The notes beneath the pieces were generated by a model, which searched no databases, was not told the DNA's origin, and saw nothing but the letters and a program-made list of their open reading frames with translations. Made by a program: the position numbers and the translations under genes. From Oceanospirillaceae bacterium (GTDB lineage: Bacteria > Pseudomonadota > Gammaproteobacteria > Pseudomonadales > Balneatricaceae), in NCBI GenBank assembly GCA_003521845.1, contig DPHB01000025.1, forward strand, positions 1-6,911: a DNA stretch of 6,911 nt. Direction: 5' to 3'. Below, piece after piece: positions 6,179 to 6,911 of this stretch (within the stretch, counting starts at the first letter, position 1; every line of letters starts with the position of its first letter).

Positions 6179-6911
6179 ATGGCGACTGTTGCTCTCAAAA
6201 ACATCTGCAAAAGTTTTGATGATACTCAAGTCCTGAACAACATCAATCTATCCATTGACGACCAAGAATTCATCGTTTTTGTGGGCCCTTCTGGGTGCGG
6301 AAAAACAACCTTACTACGCATAATCGCTGGTCTAGAAGAAGCCACCGAAGGGCAAATTATTATCGATGGTGATGATGTTTCTAACGCCCACCCTGTAGAC
6401 CGTGGCATCTCCATGGTATTTCAGTCTTACGCCCTGTACCCCCACTTAAGTGTGTTTGAAAACATTGCTTTTCCACTTAGAGTGGCCAAAATTCCAGAAG
6501 CAGAGCTCAACCAACGTGTTGAGCATGCAGCTAACATCTTGCAGCTTACCAATCGCTTGCAGCATAAACCTGGCCAATTGTCAGGCGGCCAGCGTCAACG
6601 GGTAGCCATAGGCCGCTCTATTGTTCGCAACCCAAAAGTGTTTTTATTCGACGAACCTTTATCTAACTTAGACGCAGCCCTGCGAGGCGACATGCGTGTA
6701 GAGTTGGCCAATTTGCACCAAGACCTCAATGCCACCATGATTTACGTTACCCACGACCAAGTGGAAGCCATGACCATGGCCGACAAAATTGTGGTGCTTA
6801 ACGCCGGCAGTGTGGAACAATTTGGTTCGCCTATGGAGCTGTACCACCACCCTAGAACGAAATTTGTAGCCAGCTTTATAGGCCAGCCTAACATGAACTT
6901 TATTGCTGCCA
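6179..6911 (+). CDS. sugar ABC transporter ATP-binding protein, UgpC/MsmK/MalK-like (C-terminus beyond right edge)
   Basis: An open frame from ATG at 6179 to the window end, 244 codons without a stop. It encodes the cytoplasmic ATPase that powers CUT1-family sugar importers. Motifs seen are Walker A GPSGCGKT (36-43), Q-loop Gln82 (VFQSYALYPH), signature LSGGQ (134-138) and Walker B VFLFDEP (154-160) with Asp158 and Glu159. They continue with the D-loop SNLD (162-165) and H-loop His192. The nucleotide-binding domain is therefore complete and should be active. Family members run to about 360 residues; the missing part is most of the C-terminal OB-fold regulatory domain. A weak AGG (6169-6171) precedes the start by seven bases. 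The gene is split from the rest of the transporter by the intrinsic terminator, so it needs readthrough or its own promoter; I found none convincing in 6139-6178. It may energise this importer, others, or both. Confidence 0.95.
   Translation, partial: MATVALKNICKSFDDTQVLNNINLSIDDQEFIVFVGPSGCGKTTLLRIIAGLEEATEGQIIIDGDDVSNAHPVDRGISMVFQSYALYPHLSVFENIAFPLRVAKIPEAELNQRVEHAANILQLTNRLQHKPGQLSGGQRQRVAIGRSIVRNPKVFLFDEPLSNLDAALRGDMRVELANLHQDLNATMIYVTHDQVEAMTMADKIVVLNAGSVEQFGSPMELYHHPRTKFVASFIGQPNMNFIAA

Noticed and set aside
6226..6850. Minus-strand open frames opposite the ABC ATPase gene
   Set aside because: The plus strand encodes every ABC ATPase motif, so these are shadows.
1..6911. Mobile element, CRISPR array or defence system
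   Set aside because: No transposase, long terminal inverted repeats, regularly spaced repeats or defence domain is present; all genes fit one amino-sugar pathway.

Overview
The window is an amino-sugar catabolic locus, apparently for N-acetylglucosamine (GlcNAc) or short chitin oligosaccharides such as chitobiose. The organism is probably a Gram-negative proteobacterium. The evidence is a periplasmic binding protein with an ordinary Sec signal peptide and no lipobox, MalF/MalG-type permeases, a UgpC/MalK-type ATPase, good Shine-Dalgarno sites and moderate GC with AT-rich spacers. A marine gammaproteobacterium is my best guess, but that is inference; a related alphaproteobacterial source is not excluded.

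Layout. Positions 1-880 are on the minus strand and hold nagB (glucosamine-6-phosphate deaminase, complete), followed by the first 27 codons of nagA (GlcNAc-6-phosphate deacetylase), which runs off the left edge. Positions 881-1116 are an AT-rich divergent control region. Three copies of ATTGGTA lie in and just beyond it, along with a 13-bp palindrome. On the plus strand follow a GH20 beta-N-acetylhexosaminidase without a signal peptide (1117-3051), two sugar ABC permeases (3071-3988 and 3985-4827, overlapping as ATGA) and a family-1 sugar-binding protein (true start 4878, to 6092). A strong intrinsic terminator sits at about 6109-6146. After it the ABC ATPase begins at 6179 and continues past the right edge. 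It is open to the end of the window: 244 codons are present and it lacks only the C-terminal domain.

How it fits together. The binding protein captures the sugar in the periplasm and the two permeases plus ATPase import it unphosphorylated. The cytoplasmic GH20 enzyme then removes terminal GlcNAc units. NagA and NagB convert GlcNAc-6-phosphate to glucosamine-6-phosphate and then to fructose-6-phosphate and ammonia. The necessary GlcNAc kinase and the regulator are not in the window. All families here are known. The points worth a second look are regulatory (shared operator-like motif, hairpins before the binding-protein gene, terminator before the ATPase) and a few protein details. I see no sign of an undescribed system, mobile element or CRISPR array.
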